From contig CAZCZZ010000028.1 of the NCBI GenBank assembly GCA_964503335.1, positions 1 to 48,450 on the forward strand: a stretch of DNA of 48,450 nucleotides, in the 5' to 3' direction. This document shows positions 8,496 through 16,332 of the stretch, in pieces (the first letter of the stretch is position 1; every line of letters starts with the position of its first letter). A program made the position numbers and the translations under genes. Source of the stretch: CAZCZZ01 sp964503335. Its GTDB lineage: Bacteria > Verrucomicrobiota > Kiritimatiellia > CAIVKH01. Under the pieces are notes generated by a model. It searched no databases. It was not told the DNA's origin and saw only the letters and a list, made by a program, of their open reading frames with translations.

Positions 8496-8621
8496 ATGAC
8501 ATCATCTTCTTCGATAACGCTACCCGGCAAGCTCATGTCCATGCATAGCCGGGAGTCTACGCCCGCCCATGTCGCCCCTCAAACCCAAACCCCGCCCAGC
8601 CCCGGAAGCGTCGCAAGATGA
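8496..8621 (+). CDS. Possible 41-residue small ORF
   Basis: An ATG at 8496 follows AAAGGAGGTG by five bases, the strongest Shine-Dalgarno match in this part of the window. It opens a 41-codon frame (begins MTSSSSITLPGKLM, ends PSPGSVAR) and stops three bases before the palindromic operator at 8625. I recognise no family. The composition is Ser/Pro/Thr-rich with no membrane segment. The sequence also folds CCCGGC/GCCGGG internally, so it could instead be a leader or regulatory RNA. The evidence is only the ribosome site and the frame. Confidence 0.3.
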   Translation: MTSSSSITLPGKLMSMHSRESTPAHVAPQTQTPPSPGSVAR

Positions 8622-8624
8622 CAA

Positions 8625-8641
8625 TTGACTAGATTTATCAA
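8625..8641. promoter_or_regulatory. Palindromic operator O1
   Basis: TTGACTAGATTTATCAA is a 7-3-7 interrupted palindrome, extended by AAT/ATT flanks (8623-8643), 21 bases upstream of the first PEP-CTERM gene. It shares TTGA...ATCAA with O2 (9947), O3 (13343) and O4 (16302). The likely binder is the LacI-family protein at 10068. Confidence 0.7.
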
Positions 8642-8662
8642 TTTTGGCTATATGTCTCCTTT

Positions 8663-9331
8663 ATGAGGGATGGATTGTCCATTTGTCAGGGCTTCATGCT
8701 GTCCGCATGGATCGGCCTTGCAGGCCTGGCGTGGACACCTGCAGCTGGCGCTGCCGTCCTGTACATGGAGAATTTCTCCGACGTGAGCGAGTGGGCGGTG
8801 TCCCTCGACAGCGGGGGGGGGTCCACGATTACGTCCGATGGCTCGCTGGGGCTCTTCTACGTGAACGCGGCGAACTCCTTCTCGGTCTTCATTCCGGTTC
8901 CGTCAGCCAGCACTCTTTCCGCCTACGATCCGGCGCACGCGTTCTCCTACCGGCTTTCGCTGGATGTGGACAGCGTGACGTATTCGACCAGCTACATGAT
9001 CGCCATGGATCTATTCGGCGCGTCGTCCAACTACCTGAGCACAACATTTGACATCATTCCGCAAACCGCACAAACGGGTGAAGTGGTCATCGGGTTGGGT
9101 TCCTTCGCCTTCGACCCCGCCACGCGGTACATCGCCCCGAAGGTCTATGTCTTCACGGGGGACGGATCGCAGACCGTCCGCTTTGATTCGCTCGAGATTG
9201 GTGTAGCCCCCGAACCGGGAACCGTTGTGCTGATTCTGTCGGGCTGCCTGCTGCTCCGCAGCATCCGAAAACGCACCTCGCCGCAATTCCGGGCCGCGTG
9301 CGCGGTCCATCCACGAGCGGAAGACGCCTAG
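8663..9331 (+). CDS. Secreted PEP-CTERM-type protein
   Basis: A 222-residue secreted protein. It has an N-terminal signal sequence (cleavage near AAGAA), a beta-rich body (YMENFSDVSEWAVSLDSGGG...) resembling a carbohydrate-binding or jelly-roll fold, and a C-terminal sorting signal: VAPEPGTVVLILSGCLLL followed by basic RSIRKR. PEP-CTERM tails direct handling by an exosortase; none is in this window. Unusually, about 17 residues follow the basic cluster. An alternative ATG at 8696 has CAGGG upstream and gives a more compact signal peptide. Operator O1 lies just upstream, tying it to the glycan regulon. No more precise function is visible. Confidence 0.75.
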   Translation: MRDGLSICQGFMLSAWIGLAGLAWTPAAGAAVLYMENFSDVSEWAVSLDSGGGSTITSDGSLGLFYVNAANSFSVFIPVPSASTLSAYDPAHAFSYRLSLDVDSVTYSTSYMIAMDLFGASSNYLSTTFDIIPQTAQTGEVVIGLGSFAFDPATRYIAPKVYVFTGDGSQTVRFDSLEIGVAPEPGTVVLILSGCLLLRSIRKRTSPQFRAACAVHPRAEDA

Positions 9332-9358
9332 CCCGCACCTTGCATCGACTGCGACGAA

Positions 9359-9931
9359 CTACGCGGGCCGACGCTGCCGGCGCGCCATCAGCAGGGAGCC
9401 ACCCAGCAGGAAGAGGATTCCCAGGCCGGGCTCCGGCACAGCGCTGATCGTGGTGAAGGTGAACCCGACGTCCTGTTGATCGAATGGCTGGATGCGGAAG
9501 CGGACATAGTAGTCCGTCACGTTGGCAGCGCCGACACCCGCGGAATCGGCAAACGCCGCAATGTTTGTGGCGCGGACATCGGACAGGTTGGTGTCGGAGA
9601 TCCAGTTCTGCTCGGCCACGAAGGTCGCGTTGCTGAAGAACAGGATGTTGGCGCTCCAGAACCCTCCGCTCACCTGCCCCACCGGAACAACTGTCAACTC
9701 CTGCTCGTCGAGAATGCTCAGGTTGGAGGCGCCGTTGCGCCAGTCAATCCCTGCATCCTGGTTTGCCACGGTGCGGAACAGCGACACGGTTCCGTCCAAG
9801 TTGTTGGAGGCGACCGTGCCGCCAAAGCTGTTGAAGAAGTTGGCCGTGGTGTCGAGGGTGTCGATGAGGTCCGCGCGGAGCGGCATGGCGAAGGCCAAAA
9901 GGACGAGAACGCGTGCAATCAGCTTGTTCAT
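9359..9931 (-). CDS. Secreted PEP-CTERM-type protein
   Basis: A 190-residue secreted protein with a clear signal peptide (MNKLIARVLVLLAFAMPLRA), a beta-rich body and the classic tail VPEPGLGILFLLGGSLLM followed by ARRQRR. It should be sorted by an exosortase. The ATG at 9931 is preferred over the one at 9943 because GAGG lies seven bases upstream. It converges on the other PEP-CTERM gene; only 27 bases separate them, with GCCCGC/GCGGGC pairing across the gap. Operator O2 is just upstream and shared with the LacI-family gene. Its ligand is unknown; a glycan is plausible from context. Confidence 0.8.
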   Translation of the reverse strand: MNKLIARVLVLLAFAMPLRADLIDTLDTTANFFNSFGGTVASNNLDGTVSLFRTVANQDAGIDWRNGASNLSILDEQELTVVPVGQVSGGFWSANILFFSNATFVAEQNWISDTNLSDVRATNIAAFADSAGVGAANVTDYYVRFRIQPFDQQDVGFTFTTISAVPEPGLGILFLLGGSLLMARRQRRPA

Positions 9932-9946
9932 GGCAAACCTCATGTG

Positions 9947-9963
9947 TTGATAACACTTATCAA
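9947..9963. promoter_or_regulatory. Palindromic operator O2
   Basis: TTGATAACACTTATCAA is a perfect 7-3-7 palindrome (TTGATAA / TTATCAA), the best copy of the set. It lies between the divergent PEP-CTERM gene (start 9931) and the LacI-family gene (start 10068), so it could control both, including autoregulation. Confidence 0.75.
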
Positions 9964-10067
9964 ATACTAGATTCCTGTTTGGTTTTCGTCAAATGAAACC
10001 CGCGCGGTTGCCCTTGCGCAGTCCGCCCCGGCCGTGCCATGTTCCGGGGGCTTTCGAGCGAGAACTT

Positions 10068-11096
10068 ATGCGAAAATCATCCCAACCCGCCCCGGATCGT
10101 GTGTCCACGATCTACGACGTGGCCCGCCAGGCCGACGTCTCCATTGTCACCGTGTCCCGGGTGCTGAACGATTACCCGCACGTGAGCAAGCGGATGAGGG
10201 CCCGCGTGATCGAGGCCGCGCGCGTGGTGGGATTCTCGCCCAAGCTGGTGGCCAAGCCGCGGAGACTGGCCGTCATCATCGGCCATCTCGACCGCCTCCA
10301 CGGAGGTCACTACAAGTCCCACCTGCTGATGCGCATGATCGGGGCGGCGGCGCGGCGGGGTTACGCCATCGACTTCATCCCCGCGGAGAATGTCGATATC
10401 GCTGTTCAGCGGTCGGTGGACGGGGCAATCGAGCTTGGCCTGACCAGCCTGGAGCTGGGCTGCCTGGACCGCCTGCCCGACATCCCCGTGGTCCTGGTCA
10501 ACAAAGAGGTCGAAGGGCGGGAAGCGTGGAGCACCGTGTGTTCCGATCACCGCCAGGAGGCGCGCAAGGCGACGCAGCATCTGGTGGCCCAAGGGCATAG
10601 GCGCATCGCACTCATCGTGGACGAGGATCGCGGCTGGTCCGCCGAGCATCGGCTGGCGGGCTACAGGTCCGTCATGCGAAAAGCCACGGGGAAAGACGAC
10701 GACCAACTGGTCATCTCGGCCGCGGACGTGGCACTCGACGAGGCGGCGCTCCGGATCATCCAGCACGGCTGCACGGCCCTGGTCAATTTCACGGACAACG
10801 CAGGCCTCGATCTTATCGGCAGCCTCCAGCAACTGCACCGCATCCGCATCCCGCAGGATATGTCCGTGGTGGGACTTGAGCATGAAGGCGTGAGCCAGAA
10901 TCTCTCGCCTCCCATGACGACGATCAAGCAGCCCCTCGACATCATTGCGGAGACGGCCATATCGGGACTACTCGACGCCATCGAAGATGGTGACGAGACC
11001 TTCCATCACATGTTCGCGAGCCACCTCATCGAGCGGGAATCCGTCAAGCCGCCCCCGGCGGCGCGTCCGTCCACGAAGTCCGGGCGCAAGCGCTGA
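10068..11096 (+). CDS. LacI-family transcriptional regulator
   Basis: A 342-residue LacI/GalR-type regulator. The N-terminal helix-turn-helix STIYDVARQADVSIVTVSRV with LND, then the hinge-side VIEAARVVGFSPK, is canonical. A periplasmic-binding-protein-like sensor domain follows, with VDGAIELG, GHRRIALI, RLAGYRSVM and PQDMSVVGLEHE. The effector is not predictable, but a sugar from the nearby glycan genes is likely. The ATG at 10068 starts about 13 residues before the helix-turn-helix; a longer frame opens at 9993. It stands amid the four palindromes and is the obvious candidate to bind them. A GC-rich hairpin follows the stop. Confidence 0.92.
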   Translation: MRKSSQPAPDRVSTIYDVARQADVSIVTVSRVLNDYPHVSKRMRARVIEAARVVGFSPKLVAKPRRLAVIIGHLDRLHGGHYKSHLLMRMIGAAARRGYAIDFIPAENVDIAVQRSVDGAIELGLTSLELGCLDRLPDIPVVLVNKEVEGREAWSTVCSDHRQEARKATQHLVAQGHRRIALIVDEDRGWSAEHRLAGYRSVMRKATGKDDDQLVISAADVALDEAALRIIQHGCTALVNFTDNAGLDLIGSLQQLHRIRIPQDMSVVGLEHEGVSQNLSPPMTTIKQPLDIIAETAISGLLDAIEDGDETFHHMFASHLIERESVKPPPAARPSTKSGRKR

Positions 11097-11099
11097 TGC

Positions 11100-11126
11100 G
11101 GCGCGGCACGGGCGCGAGGCCGCGCC
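11100..11126. terminator. GC-rich hairpin, likely bidirectional terminator
   Basis: GGCGCGGC (11100-11107) pairs perfectly with GCCGCGCC (11119-11126) across an 11-base loop, between the ends of the LacI-family gene and the convergent gene at 11140. There is no T-run, so rho-independent action is uncertain. Confidence 0.5.
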
Positions 11127-11139
11127 GTCCCATGACGAG

Positions 11140-12033
11140 TCAAGGTTGGGACAGGATGAGGACGCGACCCAGGGTGGCCGATGCTCCTGCAGTCCCTTCG
11201 ATCCAGATCTTCGGCTGGATCTTCACCGTTCCTTCCGGCCAGGTTTCGGCGCGAAGTGGAAATGCGTGCCAACCCGTGGCGAACGTGCGACCGGCCTCCA
11301 CGCCATTGAGATAGCGACCCGCCTCATCAAACGCCATGCCCTGCACCACAAGGTTCGCATTCACCACCTGGCCGACCTGAACCAGAACGTGTGAGGCTTG
11401 CTCGCGCGGAACAAGCGCGGCGGTCGTAAAGGCGCCAAAGCTCTTCCCGTCAGCCAGCGTGGCCGTAAGGCCATCGCTGTCCGCGGTGAGCGCAACGTCC
11501 TCCGCAAACCACTGGGTCGGTTCCCCGACAGGAAGATCGTGCAGAAGGAGCCCTTTCGTATCGGGAAGTCGATACGCGAGGTCCCGAAGCACGAGCGCCA
11601 CCCCCGGCCCGTGAGCGACCCAGACCTTGAACAGGATGGAGTTCACCTCAGGTTTCAAGCCCAGCGCATCCAGCTTGATCACCCGCTCTCCGACCGCTAC
11701 GGAATCCTTTACCGGCTCCCCGCTGGACACGAGGGTGTCACCATTGAACCCGAGCACCTGCAGCGTATAGACGCCCTTCAGCACCGACACGACATCGAGA
11801 ACGATCTCCGCGCCGGGTAGCACGGGGAAACGCTGGTCCACAAAGACGTCGCCGTGGGTAGCCGCAGCGTTCAGGGGTTTTATCGTGAGCGCATCGCCCG
11901 TACGGTCCACACGCGCCTCCCCCCACCCCCACGTTTCGACAGGCTCTGCCGACGCCAGGAACAGGTTCACCGGCTTCGCTTCGCACACGAATCCCGCCAA
12001 CGAGACAACTGCACAACAGAAGAAGAGCTTCAT
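11140..12033 (-). CDS. Secreted protein of glycan locus
   Basis: A 297-residue secreted protein with signal peptide MKLFFCCAVVSLAGFVCEA. The rest looks all-beta, with two similar-length halves that resemble carbohydrate-binding modules (GWHAFPLRAETWPEGTVKIQPKIWIEG). I do not recognise a named family. Its ATG overlaps the stop of the upstream GH99-like gene (ATGA), and GGAGGGATCACC supplies the ribosome site inside that gene's end, so the two are translationally coupled. It may help the GH99-like enzyme bind its substrate; this is inferred from coupling only. Confidence 0.7.
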   Translation of the reverse strand: MKLFFCCAVVSLAGFVCEAKPVNLFLASAEPVETWGWGEARVDRTGDALTIKPLNAAATHGDVFVDQRFPVLPGAEIVLDVVSVLKGVYTLQVLGFNGDTLVSSGEPVKDSVAVGERVIKLDALGLKPEVNSILFKVWVAHGPGVALVLRDLAYRLPDTKGLLLHDLPVGEPTQWFAEDVALTADSDGLTATLADGKSFGAFTTAALVPREQASHVLVQVGQVVNANLVVQGMAFDEAGRYLNGVEAGRTFATGWHAFPLRAETWPEGTVKIQPKIWIEGTAGASATLGRVLILSQP

Positions 12034-13307
12034 GGTGATCCCTCCACGTTCAGTTTTTGTTCCAACCGTCGCAGCTTCCAGTTCATCAGGAAGCGCCTTC
12101 CTTCACGCATACCCTCGACAAAGGCGTCCAGGGCGGCGCGCGACGCGTCGCGCCGGGCCTGGTCCTCCACATCCGCGAGGGCGCGGCGGAGACGATAGAT
12201 CCGGTACGGCCATGCGTTGTCCCTGAGGTCGGCCCGGCGCCCCGTGAAAGCTTCGACCTGCTGCTCGGTCACATCCAGGTAGTCGAAGCCATACGGGTGC
12301 GCGGGCTCGATCGTCGTGCCTTCACCGAAATCGTTCCACGTAACGACCTGGACCACGGCGGGCTTGTGCTGCCGGACAGCTTCCCAATAGCGCAGGTATT
12401 CGCTGAACCCGCGCCGCTCGACGAGCCGGGGACCGTTTCCCCAGCCCCATACACCCGAGTCGTCGAAGCCCGGATTCACCGACGCCATCCACAGGTCGAT
12501 CCGGCCCAGTCGCTCCAGCTCCTGCGCCGAAGCGTAGTACGCTGCGAGGTCGTTCGTTTCAGCCAGCCATGAGAAGGTTGCCCGGGCGGCATCAACGTAC
12601 TCCGCGTCCGCATGGCCGGGCACGAGCTGGAAGGCTCGGCCCACCATCGCGATCGCGCGCTTCAGCTCATCGGGCCGGAGAACGTGCCGCCCGAGGCGGC
12701 CTTCCTTGTGGTTCCGGAACATGAGCAGGACAGGCTTGCCACCGTGATGCCAGTAGGCGGGACTCCCGGCATAGCGGTCGAGTACGTACCGCACCTGGCG
12801 GACCATCTCGTCCACGGCTTCCTCACGGGTCGCGACCGGAGCATAGTCGGGATAGAAGGACTTCTCCTCAAGGCACACCGCAACCTTCATCCCCTGCGCC
12901 TCCGCGACTGGAAGCATCCGCGCGAAGACCTCGTCGGTATAAACGCCCGGCCCGTACCAATCCGCAATAAAGCCTTCGATTCCCGCCGCGCGGGCCGAGA
13001 GGAAGTGGTATTCGAGGACGTCGGGATCGCGGCCATCGTAGGGACCGATCAAGGGGTCGTATACCGAAGCGATATCGCGCCGTCCATCCGGCCGGATCGA
13101 AGAAGGATCGTGCTTCGTACCCTTGCCGAACCACTGCCAGTGATCCCAGGCCATCGTTCCATCGGGCTGCGGTTCGGCGCGGAACCAGGGCATGTAGTGC
13201 GCCAGGACGCGGGGCCCCGCGGCCTCATCCGGGACTGCGTCCGCCCCCGCCCCGAGCAGCGTCGCGGCCACCGCCATGGACCTAGCCCAGCCCGGTCGAT
13301 GCATCAT
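12030..13307 (-). CDS. Secreted GH99/WbsX-like glycoside hydrolase
   Basis: A 425-residue protein with an N-terminal signal sequence (RSMAVAATLLGAGADA) and a GH99/GH71/WbsX-like barrel. Supporting motifs are VLAHYMPWF, GIEGFIADWYG, KPVLLMFRN and VTWNDFGEGTTIEP with YGFDYL, the family's usual last-strand pattern. Relatives include endo-alpha-mannosidases and mannanases; the exact linkage is unknown. A second ATG directly follows the first (13304). The protein is divergent from a second, unexported member of the same family at 13384, with operator O3 between them. It is coupled to the secreted protein at 11140. Confidence 0.8.
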   Translation of the reverse strand: MMHRPGWARSMAVAATLLGAGADAVPDEAAGPRVLAHYMPWFRAEPQPDGTMAWDHWQWFGKGTKHDPSSIRPDGRRDIASVYDPLIGPYDGRDPDVLEYHFLSARAAGIEGFIADWYGPGVYTDEVFARMLPVAEAQGMKVAVCLEEKSFYPDYAPVATREEAVDEMVRQVRYVLDRYAGSPAYWHHGGKPVLLMFRNHKEGRLGRHVLRPDELKRAIAMVGRAFQLVPGHADAEYVDAARATFSWLAETNDLAAYYASAQELERLGRIDLWMASVNPGFDDSGVWGWGNGPRLVERRGFSEYLRYWEAVRQHKPAVVQVVTWNDFGEGTTIEPAHPYGFDYLDVTEQQVEAFTGRRADLRDNAWPYRIYRLRRALADVEDQARRDASRAALDAFVEGMREGRRFLMNWKLRRLEQKLNVEGSP

Positions 13308-13342
13308 CCGGAAACCATACCAATGCGTCCGGGTTGTGACAA

Positions 13343-13359
13343 TTGACAAGTGTAATCAA
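13343..13359. promoter_or_regulatory. Palindromic operator O3
   Basis: TTGACAAGTGTAATCAA, with AAT/ATT flanks (13341-13361), lies between the two divergent GH99-like genes (starts 13307 and 13384) and so could regulate both directions. It matches O1, O2 and O4 at the TTGA and ATCAA ends. Confidence 0.7.
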
Positions 13360-13383
13360 TTTCCTGATCATCGCCCTCGCCCG

Positions 13384-14547
13384 ATGGAATCCGCGAAACA
13401 GAAGCCACGCCCGAGTCCCGGTGTTTTCAGCACGCAGGGTGGTGCAGGGACCCCGATGGAACTTCCCATCATGGCGGGCCACTTCCTTCCCTGGTATACC
13501 GTGCGAGGCGACGATTTCCCGATGCCGGAAGACGCCGCGCACCCCTCTCCCCACCCGGCGCCGGAAGCGAACCGTCACTGGCGCGATGAGCGGTCGGGTT
13601 ACCGGCGGACTCACCTGCATATGCCGCTTCACGGCTGCTATGATTCTCGCGATCCTGCCATCATCGCATGGCAGCTCGACACGGCGTACACCCATGGCTT
13701 CCGCGCCTTCGCGATCAACTGGTATGGCAAACATTCCGTGGAGAACCTCCTGACCCTTCACTGGTTGAAAACCTTTGCAGCGTGGCGGAGCCTGCACCCC
13801 GAAAGGGTGTTCTCGTATTTCTTCTCGCTGGATTCCCAGATGGGCTGGCCCACCGAGGGCAGGGTTCCTGTCCCGCTTGAGGAGGATATCGCCTACGTCC
13901 GTGACCATCTCCTGCGCGACGGATACCTGCTCCGCGATGGCCGCCCCGTGTTCTCGGTCTTTCCCTACGAGAACAATGCCCCGGTCTGGCTGGCCGCGCT
14001 CGACCACGTCTTTGGCGCCCGCGGCGCAGACCTGCTCTGGATGAACAGTGCACCCGGTGCTGGCGAGTGCGGTGCATACCCGTGGGTGCGACCGGACGAC
14101 GGCGCGATCTCCCGGGAATCGCCCTACACGTGGAACGATCCGGACAACGCGGGAGAGGATTGGCTGCGTTCATTCTACCGGGCTTGCGGCGATGCGGACG
14201 AGGGGTACCTGATGGGCGGGGTATGGCCTGGCTTCGATGACCAGCTGGTCTCCTGGGCGTGGAACAAGGAGCGGGAGAATCCGCGCGTCCGGCCCCGCGT
14301 GATCTGCCGGGAAACGTCACGAGGCAACACGCTGGCGCTGACGTGGCAGGCTTACATGGACTATCTCCGGTCATGGAGCCGCGGGGATCCCGCATGCCGC
14401 CGCCCCGCGCCCCTGGTCCAGGTGATCACGTGGAATGACTATGCAGAGGCGTCCTCGGTCGAGCCGACGCGTGACTACGGACTGGTACCGCTGCAATACT
14501 GCAGGGACCGCCTCATCGAGGCCCGAGAGCTCTGGCGCGACGCCTAG
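13384..14547 (+). CDS. GH99/WbsX-like glycoside hydrolase, no signal peptide
   Basis: A 387-residue relative of the gene at 12030. It has MAGHFLPWYTV, GFRAFAINWYGKHSVENLL, GRPVFSVFPYEN and VITWNDYAEASSVEPTRDYG, the same strand-end motifs as its divergent partner. No signal peptide is visible from either possible start. The ATG at 13456 has GCAGGGA upstream and may be the true start (363 residues). Compartments would then differ: one paralogue outside, one inside. It is controlled from the O3 region. Substrate is inferred as a mannose-containing glycan from the GH99 and GH130 context. Confidence 0.75.
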   Translation: MESAKQKPRPSPGVFSTQGGAGTPMELPIMAGHFLPWYTVRGDDFPMPEDAAHPSPHPAPEANRHWRDERSGYRRTHLHMPLHGCYDSRDPAIIAWQLDTAYTHGFRAFAINWYGKHSVENLLTLHWLKTFAAWRSLHPERVFSYFFSLDSQMGWPTEGRVPVPLEEDIAYVRDHLLRDGYLLRDGRPVFSVFPYENNAPVWLAALDHVFGARGADLLWMNSAPGAGECGAYPWVRPDDGAISRESPYTWNDPDNAGEDWLRSFYRACGDADEGYLMGGVWPGFDDQLVSWAWNKERENPRVRPRVICRETSRGNTLALTWQAYMDYLRSWSRGDPACRRPAPLVQVITWNDYAEASSVEPTRDYGLVPLQYCRDRLIEARELWRDA

Positions 14548-14552
14548 CAGCG

Positions 14553-15221
14553 TCACGAATCCGGCAGGTACCAGTGGTCCGATGTGCCGCTCAGCATCGC
14601 GTCCTGCAGGAGGTGGAACGCGACCGAGAAGTCGCTCATCAGGTAATTGCCGCCATCGCGATGGAGCGACCCGGGTATCTGGTCGAGGCCACTGAAATCA
14701 CTCCGCCCCACGATGCCCCGGCTTGCCGGTGATTCGCCCGGCCGCTCGCCAATCAGGAACAGGTTGCCCGCGCTCGACTCCAAGCGGGCCAGCTTCGCCG
14801 AATCGTCGTTGCCGTAGCTGCCGAAAGGATAGGAGCGGCCCGCAAAGTAGCCGTGCCCTCCGTTGACCGCGTAACTTCTGGGCTTGTCCGCGGGATCTAC
14901 AGGTTGAACCAGATCGCTGGGGCAACGGAAGACGCCGACGCCACCGGATAGATAGGCCGACAGATGCTGGTCCCATGTCTGGCCGGCATGGAAGACGGGC
15001 GGCAGCTTCTCGCCGTGCTCGTCGGCGTAGAGCTGGAGGACGATGCCGAGCTGGCGGAGATTCGATCCGCAACCCGCCTGCCGGGAACGCTCGCGCGCAC
15101 TGCCCACGGCCGGCAGCAGGAGACCCGCCAGGATTCCGATGATCGCGATGACCACGAGCAGCTCAATAAGCGTGAAGCCCTCGCGTGAACCCCCGGCCCT
15201 GTTTGCTCGGCGCAACTCCAT
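14553..15221 (-). CDS. DUF1559-type pseudopilin (prepilin N-terminus)
   Basis: A 222-residue protein with the type IV prepilin cleavage/methylation signal GFTLIELLVVIAIIGILAGL, in which a G-F peptidase site is followed by a hydrophobic helix with Glu at position 5. This is followed by a DUF1559-like body (SNLRQLGIVLQLYADEHGEKLPP, FRCPSDL). Such proteins are very numerous in PVC bacteria. Near the C-terminus the family's usual H-x9-DG end appears as HRDGGNYLMSDFSVAF, with DF where DG is expected. AGGTG precedes the ATG at 15221. It follows the GH130-like gene by 32 bases on the same strand, so it probably belongs to the O4-controlled unit. Confidence 0.85.
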   Translation of the reverse strand: MELRRANRAGGSREGFTLIELLVVIAIIGILAGLLLPAVGSARERSRQAGCGSNLRQLGIVLQLYADEHGEKLPPVFHAGQTWDQHLSAYLSGGVGVFRCPSDLVQPVDPADKPRSYAVNGGHGYFAGRSYPFGSYGNDDSAKLARLESSAGNLFLIGERPGESPASRGIVGRSDFSGLDQIPGSLHRDGGNYLMSDFSVAFHLLQDAMLSGTSDHWYLPDS

Positions 15222-15253
15222 GTGACACCTGTCGTTTGCCACGCGCGGGGGAC

Positions 15254-16285
15254 TCAAGCCCTGCGCTTCGCTTTCCACGGGTGCCGGAGCAGATGGGCCA
15301 GCAGGGCGCGGACCGAAGCCGTCGCCACGCAGCACACCTTGTCGGCACCTCCATAATACACCATCAGGCGATCCCCCATGACGATGTTGCCCGTGGGGAA
15401 CACCACGTTGGGAACGATGCCATCCCGCTCATACGGCATCTCCGGTTCCAGCACCGGCTCAGGCAGCCGTGCCAGGATGCGGGTTGGATCCTTCAGGTCG
15501 AGCAACATCGCGCCGGTTCGGTAAACGCGCTTGCGGTCCACGCCATGGTAAAGGACGAGCCACCCGCGCGACGTGCGAAGCGGAGGCGTGCCTCCCCCGA
15601 TCTTCATTTCCTCCCATGCGTAAGCCGGGGTCGCGAGCAGCCGATGATCCTTCCAGTCAAGCAGGTCGGGGCTGGATGCGATCCAGATGGATGGCTCCCG
15701 GCAACCATGACCGTTTCCCACCCACTCGGCAGGGCGGTGAAGCATCATGAACTTCCCCCCGATCTTCTCCGGGAAAAGGATGACATCACGGTCGTCCACG
15801 GTCGCATCCGTGATCGGACCCATTCGGAGCCAGGTGCGAAAGTCGCGCGTCAGGGCCAGTCCGGACCGGGTGAGATTGGAGCGCGCGGCGATCGGGGCGT
15901 CCGCCGAAATCGGCGGGTTGAACGCATTCAGGGGAATCGTCTTGCGCCAATAGGCTCCCGGCGGAAATGCCCTCGTGGCATAGGTCACCATGTAGTCATC
16001 GCCGAAGCGAACGATCCGCGCATCCTCCACGCACCCCGCATCAAAGCCATCGGCGCTTGGTCCAAAGACCGGCACGCGCGATGCCCGCCTGAAGCGAAAC
16101 CCGTCCGTGCTCGTCGCCAGCCCGAAATAGATCGGGTGCTCATCTGTATCGGGCCCCGCCCGGTAGAGGAGCGATACCCTTTCCCCGTCATACCACGCGC
16201 CAGGGTTGCATGTGTAGGCCCCTTCCCACGCCAGCTTCGGATCCGGTTTCAGGATGGGATTTCCCGCATAGCGCAACAGCTTCAT
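15254..16285 (-). CDS. GH130-like glycosidase or mannoside phosphorylase
   Basis: A 343-residue five-bladed beta-propeller enzyme of the GH130 type. Evidence includes the opening YAGNPILKP, AWEGAYTCNPGAWYDG, GCVEDARIV (likely catalytic Asp region), DDRDVILFPEKIGG, KIGGGTPPLRTSRGWLVLYHGV and the late VYYGGADKV. Known members act on beta-mannosides, either by phosphorolysis or hydrolysis. No signal peptide is visible, so it is probably cytoplasmic. GGGAG precedes the ATG. Operator O4 lies 17-33 bases upstream of the start, over the expected promoter or leader. It leads a unit with the pseudopilin gene. Confidence 0.85.
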   Translation of the reverse strand: MKLLRYAGNPILKPDPKLAWEGAYTCNPGAWYDGERVSLLYRAGPDTDEHPIYFGLATSTDGFRFRRASRVPVFGPSADGFDAGCVEDARIVRFGDDYMVTYATRAFPPGAYWRKTIPLNAFNPPISADAPIAARSNLTRSGLALTRDFRTWLRMGPITDATVDDRDVILFPEKIGGKFMMLHRPAEWVGNGHGCREPSIWIASSPDLLDWKDHRLLATPAYAWEEMKIGGGTPPLRTSRGWLVLYHGVDRKRVYRTGAMLLDLKDPTRILARLPEPVLEPEMPYERDGIVPNVVFPTGNIVMGDRLMVYYGGADKVCCVATASVRALLAHLLRHPWKAKRRA

Positions 16286-16301
16286 AGAGCTCCCGGTAAA
16301 A

Positions 16302-16318
16302 TTGATAACTTATATCAA
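16302..16318. promoter_or_regulatory. Palindromic operator O4
   Basis: TTGATAACTTATATCAA, with AAT/ATT flanks (16300-16320), sits just upstream of the GH130-like gene (start 16285) and downstream of the dehydrogenase stop (16333). It is the fourth member of the O1-O4 set. Confidence 0.7.
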
Positions 16319-16332
16319 TTTGTCTTTCCCTG

